64,000 nt of DNA. It comes from Kitasatospora herbaricolor. GTDB taxonomy: Bacteria; Actinomycetota; Actinomycetes; Streptomycetales; Streptomycetaceae. The notes beneath the pieces are model-generated. The model saw only the letters and a program-made list of their open reading frames with translations, ran no database searches and had not been told where the DNA came from. Positions 26,771 to 35,972 of the stretch are shown here, one piece after another (the first letter of the stretch is position 1; each line of letters begins with the position of its first letter). The position numbers and the translations under genes were made by a program. The stretch lies in assembly GCF_030813695.1 (NCBI RefSeq), contig NZ_JAUSVA010000002.1:4712001-4776000 (forward strand), written 5' to 3'.

Positions 26771-27568
26771 GTGAGCCAGCAGTCGACGGACCCCTTGGAC
26801 GGACGCGCGGACGGACGCGCGGACGGAACCGCCGACGGGACCGGGGACGACCCGGTGGCCCCGCCCGCGGGCCGGCCCGCCCGGCGGGGGCCCGCGCTGG
26901 TGGCGCTCGGGGCGTTCGGCGAGCTGCTGATCACCCTCGGGCTGCTGCTGGCGCTGTTCGCGGCCTACTCCCTGTGGTGGACGAACGTGCAGGCGGACCG
27001 GAGTGCCGACCTGGCCTCCGACAAGCTGCGCAGCGCCTGGTCGGCCCCGCCGTCCGCCGCGCCGCCGGCCCGCACCTACGCGGCGGGGGACGGCGTCGGG
27101 TTCCTGCACGTGCCGGCGATGGGTGCGGGCTACCAGGTGCTGATCCGGATGGGCACGGACGCCGACACGCTGGCCGAGGGGGTGGCGGGGGTGTACGAGA
27201 CGCCGTACCGCTCGGCGATGCCCTGGGACCCGACCGGCAACTTCGCGCTGGCGGCGCACCGGGACGGGCACGGTGCCAAGTTCCACGACCTGGACGCACT
27301 GAAGCCGGGCGACGCGATCGTGGTGGAGACTCAGGACAGCTGGTACGTCTACCGGGTGGACGACACCCTGCCGGAGACGTCCAAGTACGACACCGGTGTG
27401 GTCGCGCCGGTGCCCGAGGGGTCCTCGTATCACTCCCCCGGGCGTTACATCACCTTGACGACCTGTACGCCGGTCTACACCTCGCGCTACCGGATGGCGG
27501 TCTGGGGCAGCCTGGTGCGGGTGGACCCGGTGGACGCGGCGCGCACGCCGCCGGCCGAGCTGCGCTAG
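26771..27568 (+). CDS. Class E sortase, second of the tandem pair
   Basis: A 265-residue sortase with a shorter cytoplasmic head; residues 9-25 are a short DGRADG-type repeat. One membrane span (about 44-68) is followed by the barrel with catalytic His163 (FALAAHRDGHG), Cys232 (TLTTCTPVY) and Arg241 (SRYR). The two sortases share the WWTNVQAD segment after the span and the whole active-site layout, consistent with tandem duplication. GTG start at 26771; the ribosome-binding site (AGGCGGA) is modest. In streptomycetes such pairs act partly redundantly on chaplins. Confidence 0.94.
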   Translation: MSQQSTDPLDGRADGRADGTADGTGDDPVAPPAGRPARRGPALVALGAFGELLITLGLLLALFAAYSLWWTNVQADRSADLASDKLRSAWSAPPSAAPPARTYAAGDGVGFLHVPAMGAGYQVLIRMGTDADTLAEGVAGVYETPYRSAMPWDPTGNFALAAHRDGHGAKFHDLDALKPGDAIVVETQDSWYVYRVDDTLPETSKYDTGVVAPVPEGSSYHSPGRYITLTTCTPVYTSRYRMAVWGSLVRVDPVDAARTPPAELR

Positions 27569-28035
27569 GGCCTCTCCGGCGGCCCGGTCAGGGTGCCCGG
27601 AGCTCCCCTGACGCCACGTCGGCCCGGGTGGCCCCCCAGCAGGGCCGCCGAGGTCCACCGCCGGGCCGCAGGAGGCCGTTCCGCGGCCCGGGAGGCCGGG
27701 GCCGGGGCTTCCGGCCGGTCGGCTGTCCCCGGGCCGCAGAGCGCCGCCTGCGGCCGTCCCGCCTGCCGTGCTCCCCCGCGCCCGCCCCAGCCGTGCTCCT
27801 GTCCTGCCCCGTACCTGCTCCCCCGGCGCCGGACTTCCCGGCAGCGCACTTGCCCCGGCCCCGCACCGCCCCGGCCCCGCACTCCCCCGCCGCCGGGTCG
27901 CCCCGGCGCCGCCGCGGGCGCCGGAACGCCGGAGGGGCCGCCGGCGCCCGATGGCGTCGGCGGCCCCTCCGGGCGGCTGTCCCGCGGCGAGCGGCGCGGC
28001 CGCTCAGGTGATCACGGGTGGGACGGGTTCAGCCG
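27569..28035. other. Convergent intergenic region
   Basis: 467 bp of Pro/Arg-codon-like GC sequence between the sortase and pknB stop codons. Apart from the hairpin at 27929-27972 I find no gene or repeat that I can defend. Confidence 0.5.
27929..27972. terminator. Bidirectional terminator between sortase and pknB
   Basis: A 15-bp perfect stem (27929-27943 with 27958-27972) extended inward by five more pairs including one G-U, with a 4-nt apical loop. It can end transcripts from both sides. Confidence 0.75.
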
Positions 28036-30138
28036 CTACGGCCGGTTCGGGGACGGTGTGGAGTCGTTCCCTTTGGGGCCGGGCATCGTCTGCAGCTGGA
28101 TCGGCGTGTTCGGGTCGACCAGCTCGTTGGCGCCCGGGCTGTACCGGACGACGATGTTGTCGTTGTCACCGCCCGCGCCGGCGAAGGTCCACTGCAGGCC
28201 GGCCGCCTTCAGCTGGGCCATCGCGTCCTTGACCGTCTTGCCCTGGAGGTCGCCGGGCACCGGGATCTTGTCCGGGGTCTTGTAGACCGTCAGGACGATC
28301 TTGGTCCCGGTGGCGGCCTTGCCGTTGGCGGGCGGGGTCTGCGTGGCGACCAGGCCGTTCTTGCTGGGGTCCGGGGCCGCGACGGTCTTGCTGGCGTCGA
28401 CCTGGAAGCCGGCGTCCTGGAGGGCCTGGGTGGCGCTCGCCACCGGCTGGCCGACCACGTTGGGAACGTCGATCTTCGACTTGCCCTGGGAGATCGTCAG
28501 CTTGACCGGCGCCGACGGGTCGGCGGCGCCGTTGGCCGGCGGGTCCTGGGCGGTCACCTGGTCGAGCGGGGCGGAGTCGTCGTTCTTGTACTCGGTGGTG
28601 ACGTTGGCGAAGCCGGCGTCCTGCAGGGCCTTGGTCGCCGCGTCCTTGGCCTTGCCGACCACGCCCGGCACGGTGGCCTTGGCCGGGCCGGAGGACAGCC
28701 GGACCGTGATGGTGCCGGTCTCCGCCATCTGGGTACCGGAGACCGGGTCCTGGTTGCAGACCTGGGCCTTCTGGATCTTGGTGTCGGGGCAGGCCACCGG
28801 CTCGCCCTCGGTGACCACCAGCTTGCCGCCGACGGCCTGGGCGGCCGTCTTGGCCTCGGCCAGGCTCTTGCCGACCAGGGTCGGCGCGGTGACCTTGGCG
28901 TCCTCCTTCTTGCCGCCGCCGAACATCGCCTGCGCGACGAAGAAGGTGCCGACCAGGACCAGCACCGCCGCGACGGCCAGCACGATCCAGGAGGTGTTGC
29001 TCTTCTTCGGCGGCTGCTCACCCCGCCGGGCGGCCCGGCCGTAGCCGTCGTCGTAGCCGTCGTTGCCGCCGCCCTGGCCCTGGTAGCCGCCGTCGTCCTG
29101 GTAGCCGCCCTGCGGGCCGTAGCCCTGCTGCGGGGAGCCGACCTGGGGCAGCACCGTGGTGGGGCCGCCGCCGGGCTGCTGCGGGAGCATGTTGGTCTGG
29201 CCGTACGGGTCGTGCTGGGCGTACTGGCCGTTCTGGTCGTAGCCGTACCCGCCGGCCGCGCCCATGCCGTACGCGGCCTGCTGGGCCGCCGCCACCGGCA
29301 GGCCGTCGAGGAAGCGCTCGATGTCGTCGCGCATCTCGTCGGCCGACTGGTAGCGGTAGTCGCGGTCCTTGGTGAGCGCCTTCAGCACGATCGCGTCGAT
29401 CTCGGGGCGCAGCTCGGGGTCGTAGACGGACGGCGGCTGGGCCTCCTCGCGGACGTGCTGGTAGGCCACCGCGACGGGCGAGTCGCCGACGAACGGCGGG
29501 CGCACGGCGAGCAGCTCGTACAGCAGGCAGCCGGTGGAGTAGATGTCGGAGCGCGCGTCGACCTGCTCGCCCTTGGCCTGCTCGGGGGAGAGGTACTGGG
29601 CGGTGCCGATGACGGCGGACGTCTGGGTCATCGTCATGCCCGAGTCGCCCATCGCGCGGGCGATGCCGAAGTCCATGACCTTGACGTTGCCCTGCCGGGT
29701 GAGCATCACGTTGGCGGGCTTGATGTCACGGTGCACGATGCCGGCCCGGTGGGAGTACTCCAGGGCCTGCAGGATGCCGATGGTCATCTCCAGCGCGCGC
29801 TCGGGCAGCAGCCGGCGGCCGGAGTGCAGCAGTTCGCGCAGGGTGGAGCCCTCGACGTACTCCATCACGATGTACGGGATGGAGATGTTGTCGATGTAGT
29901 CCTCGCCGGTGTCGTACACGGCGACGATGGCGGGGTGGTTGAGCGATGCCGCGGACTGGGCCTCGCGGCGGAACCGGGCCTGGAACGACGGATCCCGGGC
30001 CATGTCGGCCCGGAGCGTCTTCACTGCGACGGAGCGGCCGAGCCTGGTGTCATGGGCGAGGTACACCTCGGCCATGCCGCCGCGTCCGAGGACGCCGCCG
30101 AGCTCGTACCTGCCGCCTAGGCGACGAGGCTCTTCCAT
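28036..30138 (-). CDS. pknB: PknB-type Ser/Thr protein kinase with four PASTA domains
   Basis: A 700-residue transmembrane receptor kinase that senses peptidoglycan fragments and phosphorylates division and cell-wall proteins. The kinase domain (about 10-275) has the glycine loop VLGRGGMAEVY, VAVKTL, catalytic HRDIKPANVM and DFGIARAMG. A Tyr/Gly/Gln-rich linker follows, then a membrane span (about 385-407) and four PASTA repeats (from about 418 to near the end). The ATG at 30138 gives MEEPRRLGGRYEL. Last gene of the fha-pstP-rodA-pbpA block; 260 bp separate it from pbpA, so it may have its own promoter. Confidence 0.96.
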   Translation of the reverse strand: MEEPRRLGGRYELGGVLGRGGMAEVYLAHDTRLGRSVAVKTLRADMARDPSFQARFRREAQSAASLNHPAIVAVYDTGEDYIDNISIPYIVMEYVEGSTLRELLHSGRRLLPERALEMTIGILQALEYSHRAGIVHRDIKPANVMLTRQGNVKVMDFGIARAMGDSGMTMTQTSAVIGTAQYLSPEQAKGEQVDARSDIYSTGCLLYELLAVRPPFVGDSPVAVAYQHVREEAQPPSVYDPELRPEIDAIVLKALTKDRDYRYQSADEMRDDIERFLDGLPVAAAQQAAYGMGAAGGYGYDQNGQYAQHDPYGQTNMLPQQPGGGPTTVLPQVGSPQQGYGPQGGYQDDGGYQGQGGGNDGYDDGYGRAARRGEQPPKKSNTSWIVLAVAAVLVLVGTFFVAQAMFGGGKKEDAKVTAPTLVGKSLAEAKTAAQAVGGKLVVTEGEPVACPDTKIQKAQVCNQDPVSGTQMAETGTITVRLSSGPAKATVPGVVGKAKDAATKALQDAGFANVTTEYKNDDSAPLDQVTAQDPPANGAADPSAPVKLTISQGKSKIDVPNVVGQPVASATQALQDAGFQVDASKTVAAPDPSKNGLVATQTPPANGKAATGTKIVLTVYKTPDKIPVPGDLQGKTVKDAMAQLKAAGLQWTFAGAGGDNDNIVVRYSPGANELVDPNTPIQLQTMPGPKGNDSTPSPNRP

Positions 30139-30398
30139 AGTTCCGACCCTCTCCCTCACCGGCCGGTGAGGATGTGACGTAGGTGTCCCCGCACGCTCTG
30201 AGTGACGCCGTCCGGGCCACGGTGGTTCTGAGACACGGACCCCGCGGCGTCCCGCGGGCGGCAACGGGCACACCCGCTGCTTGCGGATACGCTACCGGTC
30301 CCGCCCGGCACAACCGGAGCCGGCCGGAGGCCGATACCAGACTGGTACCGGATGTGGGCTCCCGATTGTGACAATCCACGCACTCGGTCCCGGTCGGG

Positions 30399-31856
30399 TC
30401 ACTTGCCGAGCGTGGCCTGCATCACAGCCTTGGCGATCGGGGCGGCCAGCCGCCCGCCGCTGATCCCGTCGCGGTTGTTGGAACCGTCCTCGACGACCAC
30501 GGCGACCGCCACCGACTTGTTGTCGGCGCCCTTGGCGTAGGAGACGAACCAGGCGAACGGCAGGCCGGTGTTGCCCTCGCCGTGCTGGGCGGTGCCGGTC
30601 TTGCCGCCGACCGTGAGGCCGGGGATCTGGGCGTTCTTGCCGGTGCCGTTCTGCACCACGCTGACCATCATGTCCTGCAGCTTCTGCGCGGTGGCCGGGC
30701 TGATCGCCTGTCCGAACTGCTTGGCGCTGTGCTGGGAGATGGTGGTCAGGTTGGCCGAGCGCTCCTGGGCGACCAGGTACGGCTGCATCAGCGAACCGTT
30801 GTTGGCGATCGCGGAGGCGACCATGGCCATCTGCAGCGGGGTGGCCCGGGTGTCGTGCTGGCCGATCGAGTCCAGCGCGGTGCCGTCCGGGCTGGAGCCC
30901 TTCGGGTAGAAGCTCTGGACGGCCCGGATCGGGGTGTCGACGGTGGTGTTGAAGCCGAACTTCTCGGCCTGCTCGCGCATCTTGTCGCGGCCGAGGTCGG
31001 CGCCGATCTTGCCGTAGACGGTGTTGCAGGAGTAGTCCATGCCGACCTTGAGCGTGGCGCCCTCGCAGGGCTCGTTGGCGCTCTCGTTCTTCAGCTCCTG
31101 GCTGGTCCCCGGCAGGATGTACGGGTCGGGCGTCTCGGTCTTGTCGTCGATGTTCTGGAAGACGTTGTTCTCGAACGCCGCCGCCGCGGTGACCAGCTTG
31201 AAGGTGGAGCCGGGCGGATAGGTCTCGCGCAGCGCCCGGTTGAGCATCGGCTTGTTGGGGTCGGCGTTGAGGTCGGTCCAGGCCTTGGCGTCCGCGTCGC
31301 CGCCGCCGGCGAAGGTGCCGGGGTCGTACGAGGGGGTGGAGACCAGCGCGAGGATCGCGCCGGTGGCCGGGTCGAGGGCGACGACCGCGCCCTTCTTGCT
31401 GCCGAGGCCCTCGAAGGCGGCCTTCTGGGCCTTGGCGTTGATCGTGGTGACCACGTCGCCGCCCTGCTTCTCCTTGCCGGTCAGCATGTCGAGGGTGTTG
31501 CGGAAGAACAGCCGGTCGTCGGTGCCGGCCAGGAAGCCGTCCTCCAGGGACTCCAGCTGGCTGCTGCCGAAGGACTGCGAGGAGTACCCGGTGACGGGGG
31601 CGTAGAGCGCCCCGTTGACCCAGGAGCGCTTGTACTTGTAGCGCAGGCCGTCGACGAAGTCGGAGCTGGTGACGCGCTCGCCGTCGACGATGATGTTGCC
31701 GCGCGGGTAGGCGTACCGGTCGTACTTGTTGCGGTCGTTGTGGGTGTTGGAGGCGAGGCTGTCGGCCTGCACCCCCTGCACCCAGTTGGTGCGCACCATC
31801 AGGGCCAGGATCAGCACGAGGCAGAAGATCGAGACCCGGCGAATGGGCTTGTTCAT
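30399..31856 (-). CDS. pbpA: Class B penicillin-binding protein PbpA
   Basis: A 485-residue D,D-transpeptidase that cross-links peptidoglycan outside the membrane. N-terminal anchor at about residues 8-26, a dimerisation domain, then the catalytic domain with SxxK Ser217-Lys220 (GSTFK), SxN Ser276-Asn278 (SCN) and KTG 419-421. It pairs with the RodA/FtsW glycosyltransferase encoded 77 bp upstream, the typical SEDS-bPBP partnership. All active-site residues are present. Confidence 0.97.
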   Translation of the reverse strand: MNKPIRRVSIFCLVLILALMVRTNWVQGVQADSLASNTHNDRNKYDRYAYPRGNIIVDGERVTSSDFVDGLRYKYKRSWVNGALYAPVTGYSSQSFGSSQLESLEDGFLAGTDDRLFFRNTLDMLTGKEKQGGDVVTTINAKAQKAAFEGLGSKKGAVVALDPATGAILALVSTPSYDPGTFAGGGDADAKAWTDLNADPNKPMLNRALRETYPPGSTFKLVTAAAAFENNVFQNIDDKTETPDPYILPGTSQELKNESANEPCEGATLKVGMDYSCNTVYGKIGADLGRDKMREQAEKFGFNTTVDTPIRAVQSFYPKGSSPDGTALDSIGQHDTRATPLQMAMVASAIANNGSLMQPYLVAQERSANLTTISQHSAKQFGQAISPATAQKLQDMMVSVVQNGTGKNAQIPGLTVGGKTGTAQHGEGNTGLPFAWFVSYAKGADNKSVAVAVVVEDGSNNRDGISGGRLAAPIAKAVMQATLGK

Positions 31857-31933
31857 GAGACGGGTCCCCTCCTCGTACCGGTCGCAGCATCGGGTCGCCG
31901 GGTGTCCGGCTGGTCAGTCAGTCGCACTGGTCA

Positions 31934-33415
31934 TCACGTTTCGCTGGCCGGGGCCGGTTCCACCCCGGGACGGCGGGCACTGTCGCTGATCTTCAGCAGG
32001 ATGGCGATCAGGGCCCAGTTGGCCACCACGGACGAACCGCCCTGGGCCATGAACGGCATGGTCATACCGGTCAGCGGGATCAGCCCGGTGACGCCGCCGG
32101 CCACCACGAAGACCTGCAGGGCGAGCGCCGAGGACAGCCCCACGGCGAACAGCTTGCCGAACGGGTCGCGGGCGGCGATCGCGGTCCGCAGGCCGCGCTG
32201 CACGATCAGGGCGTAGACCATGAAGATGGCCATCAGGCCGGTCAGACCGAGCTCCTCGCCGAAGGAGCCGATGATGAAGTCGCTCTTCGCGGCGAAGCCG
32301 ATCAGGTAGGACCGGCCCTGGCCGAGCCCGGAGCCGGTGGCCCCGCCGGACCCCATCGCGAACAGGGCCTGGCCGATCTGGTCGCTGGCGCCCTTCGGGT
32401 GGTCGGGGGCGAAGGCGGCCATCGGGTCGAGCCAGGCGTCGATCCGGGTCTTCACGTGGCTCGCGGTGGAGCCCACCACCACCGCGCCGCCGATCGACAT
32501 CAGCAGGCCGAAGACGATCCAGCTGGTGCGCTCGGTGGCGACGTACAGCATCACCACGAACAGGCCGAAGAACAGGAAGGACGAGCCGAGGTCGTTCTCG
32601 AAGATCAGGATCAGCAGGCTGACCAGCCAGATCGCGATGATCGGGCCGAGGTCCCGGCCGCGCGGCAGGTACAGCCCCATGAACCGCCGGCTGGCCAGTG
32701 CCAGCGCGTCCCGCTTGACCATCAGGTAGCCGGCGAAGAACACGGTCAGGATGATCTTGGCGAACTCGCCTGGCTGGAAGGACAGCGGGCCGAGGTGGAT
32801 CCAGATCTTGGCGCCGAAGTCGGCCTCCCGGGACGGGAAGAACGCGGGCGCGGCGAGCAGCACCAGCGCCACCGCCATCGAGATGTAGGTGTAGCGCTGA
32901 AGGACCCGGTGGTCCTTCAGGAACACCATCACCACGATGAAGAAGGCGATGCCCAGACCCGACCACATCAGCTGGTTGGGCGCCGCCGGGTAGTTCTTGT
33001 AGAGCAGCTTGCCGGCCTTGTCCAGCCGCCAGATCATCACCACGCCGAGCCCGTTGAGCAGGGTGGCCAGCGGCAGCAGCAGCGGGTCGGCGTACGGCGC
33101 CCAGCGGCGCATCACCAGGTGCGCGACCAGGGCCAGCGCGCCCATGCCGAGGCCGTAGCCGAGCATCCCGGCCGGCAGGCTGCCGTCGATCGCCAGGCCC
33201 ACGTTGGCGTACGCGAGGACGGGCAGCAGCACCGCGAAGGCCAGCAGCGCCAGCTCGGTGTTGCGCCGGTTCGGGGTGCCCTGCGGGGTGATGGTGATGT
33301 TGCCGCGCCGGCGCCGGGCGCCGCTCGGGGCGGCGCCGCCCGCCGGTGCCCCGGGGGCCGGCGGACGGTCGCCGGACTGGCTGTTCGGGCCGCTGCTCAG
33401 GTCATAGGTGCTCAC
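31934..33415 (-). CDS. rodA: RodA/FtsW SEDS peptidoglycan glycosyltransferase
   Basis: A 493-residue polytopic membrane protein of the SEDS family that polymerises lipid II into glycan strands. A disordered Pro/Gly/Arg head (1-50) precedes about ten membrane spans. Family blocks visible: FQPGEFAKIILTVFFAGYL, FENDLGSSFLFFGLFVVMLYVAT, GSGLGQGRSYLIGFAAKSDFI (with EELGLTG shortly after) and the C-terminal IPLTGMTMPFMAQGGSS. Which SEDS protein it is follows from the context next to pbpA and pstP rather than from a unique residue. GTG start at 33415. Confidence 0.95.
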   Translation of the reverse strand: MSTYDLSSGPNSQSGDRPPAPGAPAGGAAPSGARRRRGNITITPQGTPNRRNTELALLAFAVLLPVLAYANVGLAIDGSLPAGMLGYGLGMGALALVAHLVMRRWAPYADPLLLPLATLLNGLGVVMIWRLDKAGKLLYKNYPAAPNQLMWSGLGIAFFIVVMVFLKDHRVLQRYTYISMAVALVLLAAPAFFPSREADFGAKIWIHLGPLSFQPGEFAKIILTVFFAGYLMVKRDALALASRRFMGLYLPRGRDLGPIIAIWLVSLLILIFENDLGSSFLFFGLFVVMLYVATERTSWIVFGLLMSIGGAVVVGSTASHVKTRIDAWLDPMAAFAPDHPKGASDQIGQALFAMGSGGATGSGLGQGRSYLIGFAAKSDFIIGSFGEELGLTGLMAIFMVYALIVQRGLRTAIAARDPFGKLFAVGLSSALALQVFVVAGGVTGLIPLTGMTMPFMAQGGSSVVANWALIAILLKISDSARRPGVEPAPASET

Positions 33416-33536
33416 GTGGTGGCCGCTCCCCGACGGCTGGCGGGCCCGCGTACGGCGGAGCCGGTACTGCTCGGTTGGTGCTGTCTGCGAGGCCCGGCCG
33501 CCGGTGCGGGGCCGGGCCGGCCGGGACTGCCCGCCG

Positions 33537-35120
33537 TCACGGCGTCGGGCAGGAGGCGGCCTTCTTCTGCTCCTCCTCGGTCAGGGTCGGCACCTCGCCC
33601 TGCGGCGAGACCGCCGGCGCGGCCGAGGCCGTCGCCGTGGGCGAGGCCGCGGCCACCGCCGGGGTGGGGCTCGCGGGGTGGTTCAGCGAGGCGCTCGGCG
33701 AGCTGCTCGGGGCGGCCGTGGGTGCGGCGGCGGGCGGCTCGGCGGACGTGCCCGGTGCGGGCCTGGCGCCCTCGGAGACCTTGCGGCAGACCGTGGCCTG
33801 CTCCTGGAGCTGCTTCACCTTGTCGTTCGCGTCGCCCAGGCTCACGGCGGCGATCGTGTTGGTGACGTGGGTGCGCTGGTCCGCCGGCAGGAACTTCACC
33901 TGGACGTCGCCGAAGGACTGGTGCACCGAGGACAGGCTGAGCCCGGCCAGGTTCTGGTTGATGCCCTGGTAGACCGCGACGTGGTCGCCGTCCACGCCGA
34001 CGTAGTACTGGTCCTGCGTCCAGCGCCAGCCGAAGTAGCCGGCGCCGGCCAGCAGGCCGAGCGTCACCAGGCCGATCACCGAGCGCTTCGCCCACTTGCC
34101 CTTGCGGACCGGCAGGTCCTCGTCCTCGTCGGCGTACCCGGGCTGCTCGGCGCCGTACGCGCCGTAGCCGCCCTCGTAGCCCTCGGCGGGACCGAAACCG
34201 CCCGGAGCGGCGCCGTAGCCGGCCTCGTAGCCCTCGGCGGGGCCGAAGGCGCCCTGCGGGGGCCGGCCGAGGCCGGCCGCGCGCCCGGCCGGGGTGTTCA
34301 GGATCGTCTGGTCGGCGGCCGAGGCCGGCGGGGTCTCGGCGACCGCGCCGACCACCACCGGGACGTCGCCGCGCAGGCCGCTGAGGGTGTCGGTGGCGCC
34401 GACGTCGATGACGTCCGCCACGATGCAGGTGATGTTGTCGGGGCCGCCGCCGCGCAGGGCGAGCTGGATCAGCTCCTGGACGGTCTGCTCGGGGGAGTAG
34501 AAGCTCCCGAGCGTCTCCTCCAGGGTCTGGTGGCTGACCGGGCCGGAGAGGCCGTCGGAGCAGATCAGGTAGCGGTCGCCGGCCCGGACCTCGCGGATCG
34601 ACAGGTCGGGCTCGACCTGGCCGCGGCCGTCCAGCGCGCGCATCAGCAGCGAGCGCTGCGGGTGGGTCTCGGCCTCCTCCGGCGTGATCCGGCCCTCGTC
34701 GACCAGGCGCTGCACCCACGTGTGGTCCTGGGTGATCTGGGTCAGCGAGCCGTCGCGCAGCAGGTAGGCGCGCGAGTCGCCGACGTGCACCATGCCCATC
34801 CGCTGGCCGGTCCAGAGCATCGCGGTGAGGGTGCAGCCCATGCCTTCGAGCTGCGGGTCCTCCTCCACCATCTGGCGCAGGCGGTCGTTGGCGCCCTGGA
34901 CGGCGTCGCCGAGCAGGGTCAGCAGGTCGGCGCCGGGCACGTCCTCGTCCAGCCGGACGATCGAGCCGAGGACCTCGGAGGAGGCGACCTCGCCGGCCGC
35001 CGCCCCGCCCATGCCGTCGGCCACGGCCAGCAGCCGCGGACCGGCGTAGCCGGAGTCCTCGTTCCCCTCCCGGATGAGTCCCTTGTGGGAGCCGGCGGCG
35101 AAGCGCAGCACGAGGCTCAT
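33537..35120 (-). CDS. pstP: PP2C-type Ser/Thr protein phosphatase PstP
   Basis: A 527-residue metal-dependent phosphatase that reverses PknB phosphorylation. The N-terminal PP2C domain (about 1-235) has the metal-binding blocks REGNEDSGY (Asp22), AVADGMGG (Asp35), VGDSRAYLLRDG, CSDGLSG and GGGPDNITCIVADV. A Gly/Tyr-rich linker with two copies of PAEGYEAGYGAAP-like sequence leads to a membrane span (about 340-360) and an extracytoplasmic domain ending in a Pro/Ala/Ser tail. The ATG at 35120 starts MSLVLRFAAGSHKGLIREGN, matching the family; an in-frame upstream extension exists but is not supported. Confidence 0.95.
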   Translation of the reverse strand: MSLVLRFAAGSHKGLIREGNEDSGYAGPRLLAVADGMGGAAAGEVASSEVLGSIVRLDEDVPGADLLTLLGDAVQGANDRLRQMVEEDPQLEGMGCTLTAMLWTGQRMGMVHVGDSRAYLLRDGSLTQITQDHTWVQRLVDEGRITPEEAETHPQRSLLMRALDGRGQVEPDLSIREVRAGDRYLICSDGLSGPVSHQTLEETLGSFYSPEQTVQELIQLALRGGGPDNITCIVADVIDVGATDTLSGLRGDVPVVVGAVAETPPASAADQTILNTPAGRAAGLGRPPQGAFGPAEGYEAGYGAAPGGFGPAEGYEGGYGAYGAEQPGYADEDEDLPVRKGKWAKRSVIGLVTLGLLAGAGYFGWRWTQDQYYVGVDGDHVAVYQGINQNLAGLSLSSVHQSFGDVQVKFLPADQRTHVTNTIAAVSLGDANDKVKQLQEQATVCRKVSEGARPAPGTSAEPPAAAPTAAPSSSPSASLNHPASPTPAVAAASPTATASAAPAVSPQGEVPTLTEEEQKKAASCPTP

Positions 35121-35413
35121 TTCACTGCCTCGCTTCGCTCGGCCACGTCCACGCCGGGCGCGGAGCTCACAGGTGCCCACCGGTCGTCGGCCCGGTGGTG
35201 CCGCTCCCCCGGCCGACCGGCCAGGGGGTGCCCCCCGGCCGCCGGGCCGCGGGCGTGGGCCCCGATGCTGCGCTCGCTCATGCGGTCCGTGTCCCCCTCT
35301 GGGCGTCGTCGGAGCTGCGGCGGATTCCACGGGAACCGGCGCGCACGGCCGCGGCGGCGCTGGCGCTGCCGTCCCGGCTGGTCATGGACGGGGTTCTGTC
35401 CCTCATGCGCTTG

Positions 35414-35959
35414 CTACTTCCGCAGTTCGATGACGGTCCGGCCGATACGGATCGGCACGCCGGGCTGGAGCGGGGTGGGCGTCGTGAGGCGCTGCCGGTC
35501 CAGATAGGTGCCGTTGGTGGAGCCTAGATCCTCGACCGTCCACTGCCCAGTCTGATCCGGGTAGATCCTGGCATGCCGGGAGGACGCGTAGTCGTCGTCC
35601 AGCACGATCGTCGAGTCGTGGGCCCGGCCGAGCGTGATCGTCTGCCCCTGGAGGGCCACGGTCGTCCCGGCCAGCGAACCCTGCACCACGACCAGCTGGG
35701 TGGGCGCCCCGCGCCGCCGCGACGGCTGGGCGGGGGCGGCCGGCTGGCCCTGGCCCTGCCCCTGGCCGGGACCGGGGCCCTGGGCGGGACGGCCGGGCGG
35801 CGCGGTGCCGGCCTGCGCGGAGGCTGCCCGCCGGGAGGAGCGCGGGTTGATCTTGGTGCCGAACAGGTCGCTGCGGATCACCTGGACCGCGACGATGACG
35901 AACAGCCACAGCACGGCGAGGAAGCCCAGCCGCATGACCGTCAGGGTCAGTTCTGACAT
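35414..35959 (-). CDS. fhaB: FhaB/FipA-type FHA-domain protein
   Basis: A 181-residue protein with an N-terminal membrane anchor (about 7-29), a Pro/Gln/Gly linker, and a C-terminal FHA domain (about 95-178) with LGRAHDSTIVLDDDYASSRHARI and VEDLGSTNGTYLD, the phosphothreonine-binding Arg/Ser-Arg-His/Asn set. FHA domains read PknB phosphorylation; the mycobacterial counterpart links kinase signalling to division. The ATG at 35959 gives MSELTLTVMRLGFLAVLW; the ribosome-binding site is weak. It lies 13 bp after fhaA and 293 bp before pstP. Confidence 0.93.
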   Translation of the reverse strand: MSELTLTVMRLGFLAVLWLFVIVAVQVIRSDLFGTKINPRSSRRAASAQAGTAPPGRPAQGPGPGQGQGQGQPAAPAQPSRRRGAPTQLVVVQGSLAGTTVALQGQTITLGRAHDSTIVLDDDYASSRHARIYPDQTGQWTVEDLGSTNGTYLDRQRLTTPTPLQPGVPIRIGRTVIELRK

Positions 35960-35972
35960 AAGTGGCCCGCTT

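Noticed and set aside
27593..28285. Plus-strand frame between the sortases and pknB
   Set aside because: It is Pro/Arg-rich, crosses the bidirectional terminator and overlaps the PASTA coding region.
35121..35330. In-frame N-terminal extension of PstP
   Set aside because: Low-complexity Arg/Pro/Gly sequence; the ATG at 35120 gives the conserved phosphatase N-terminus.
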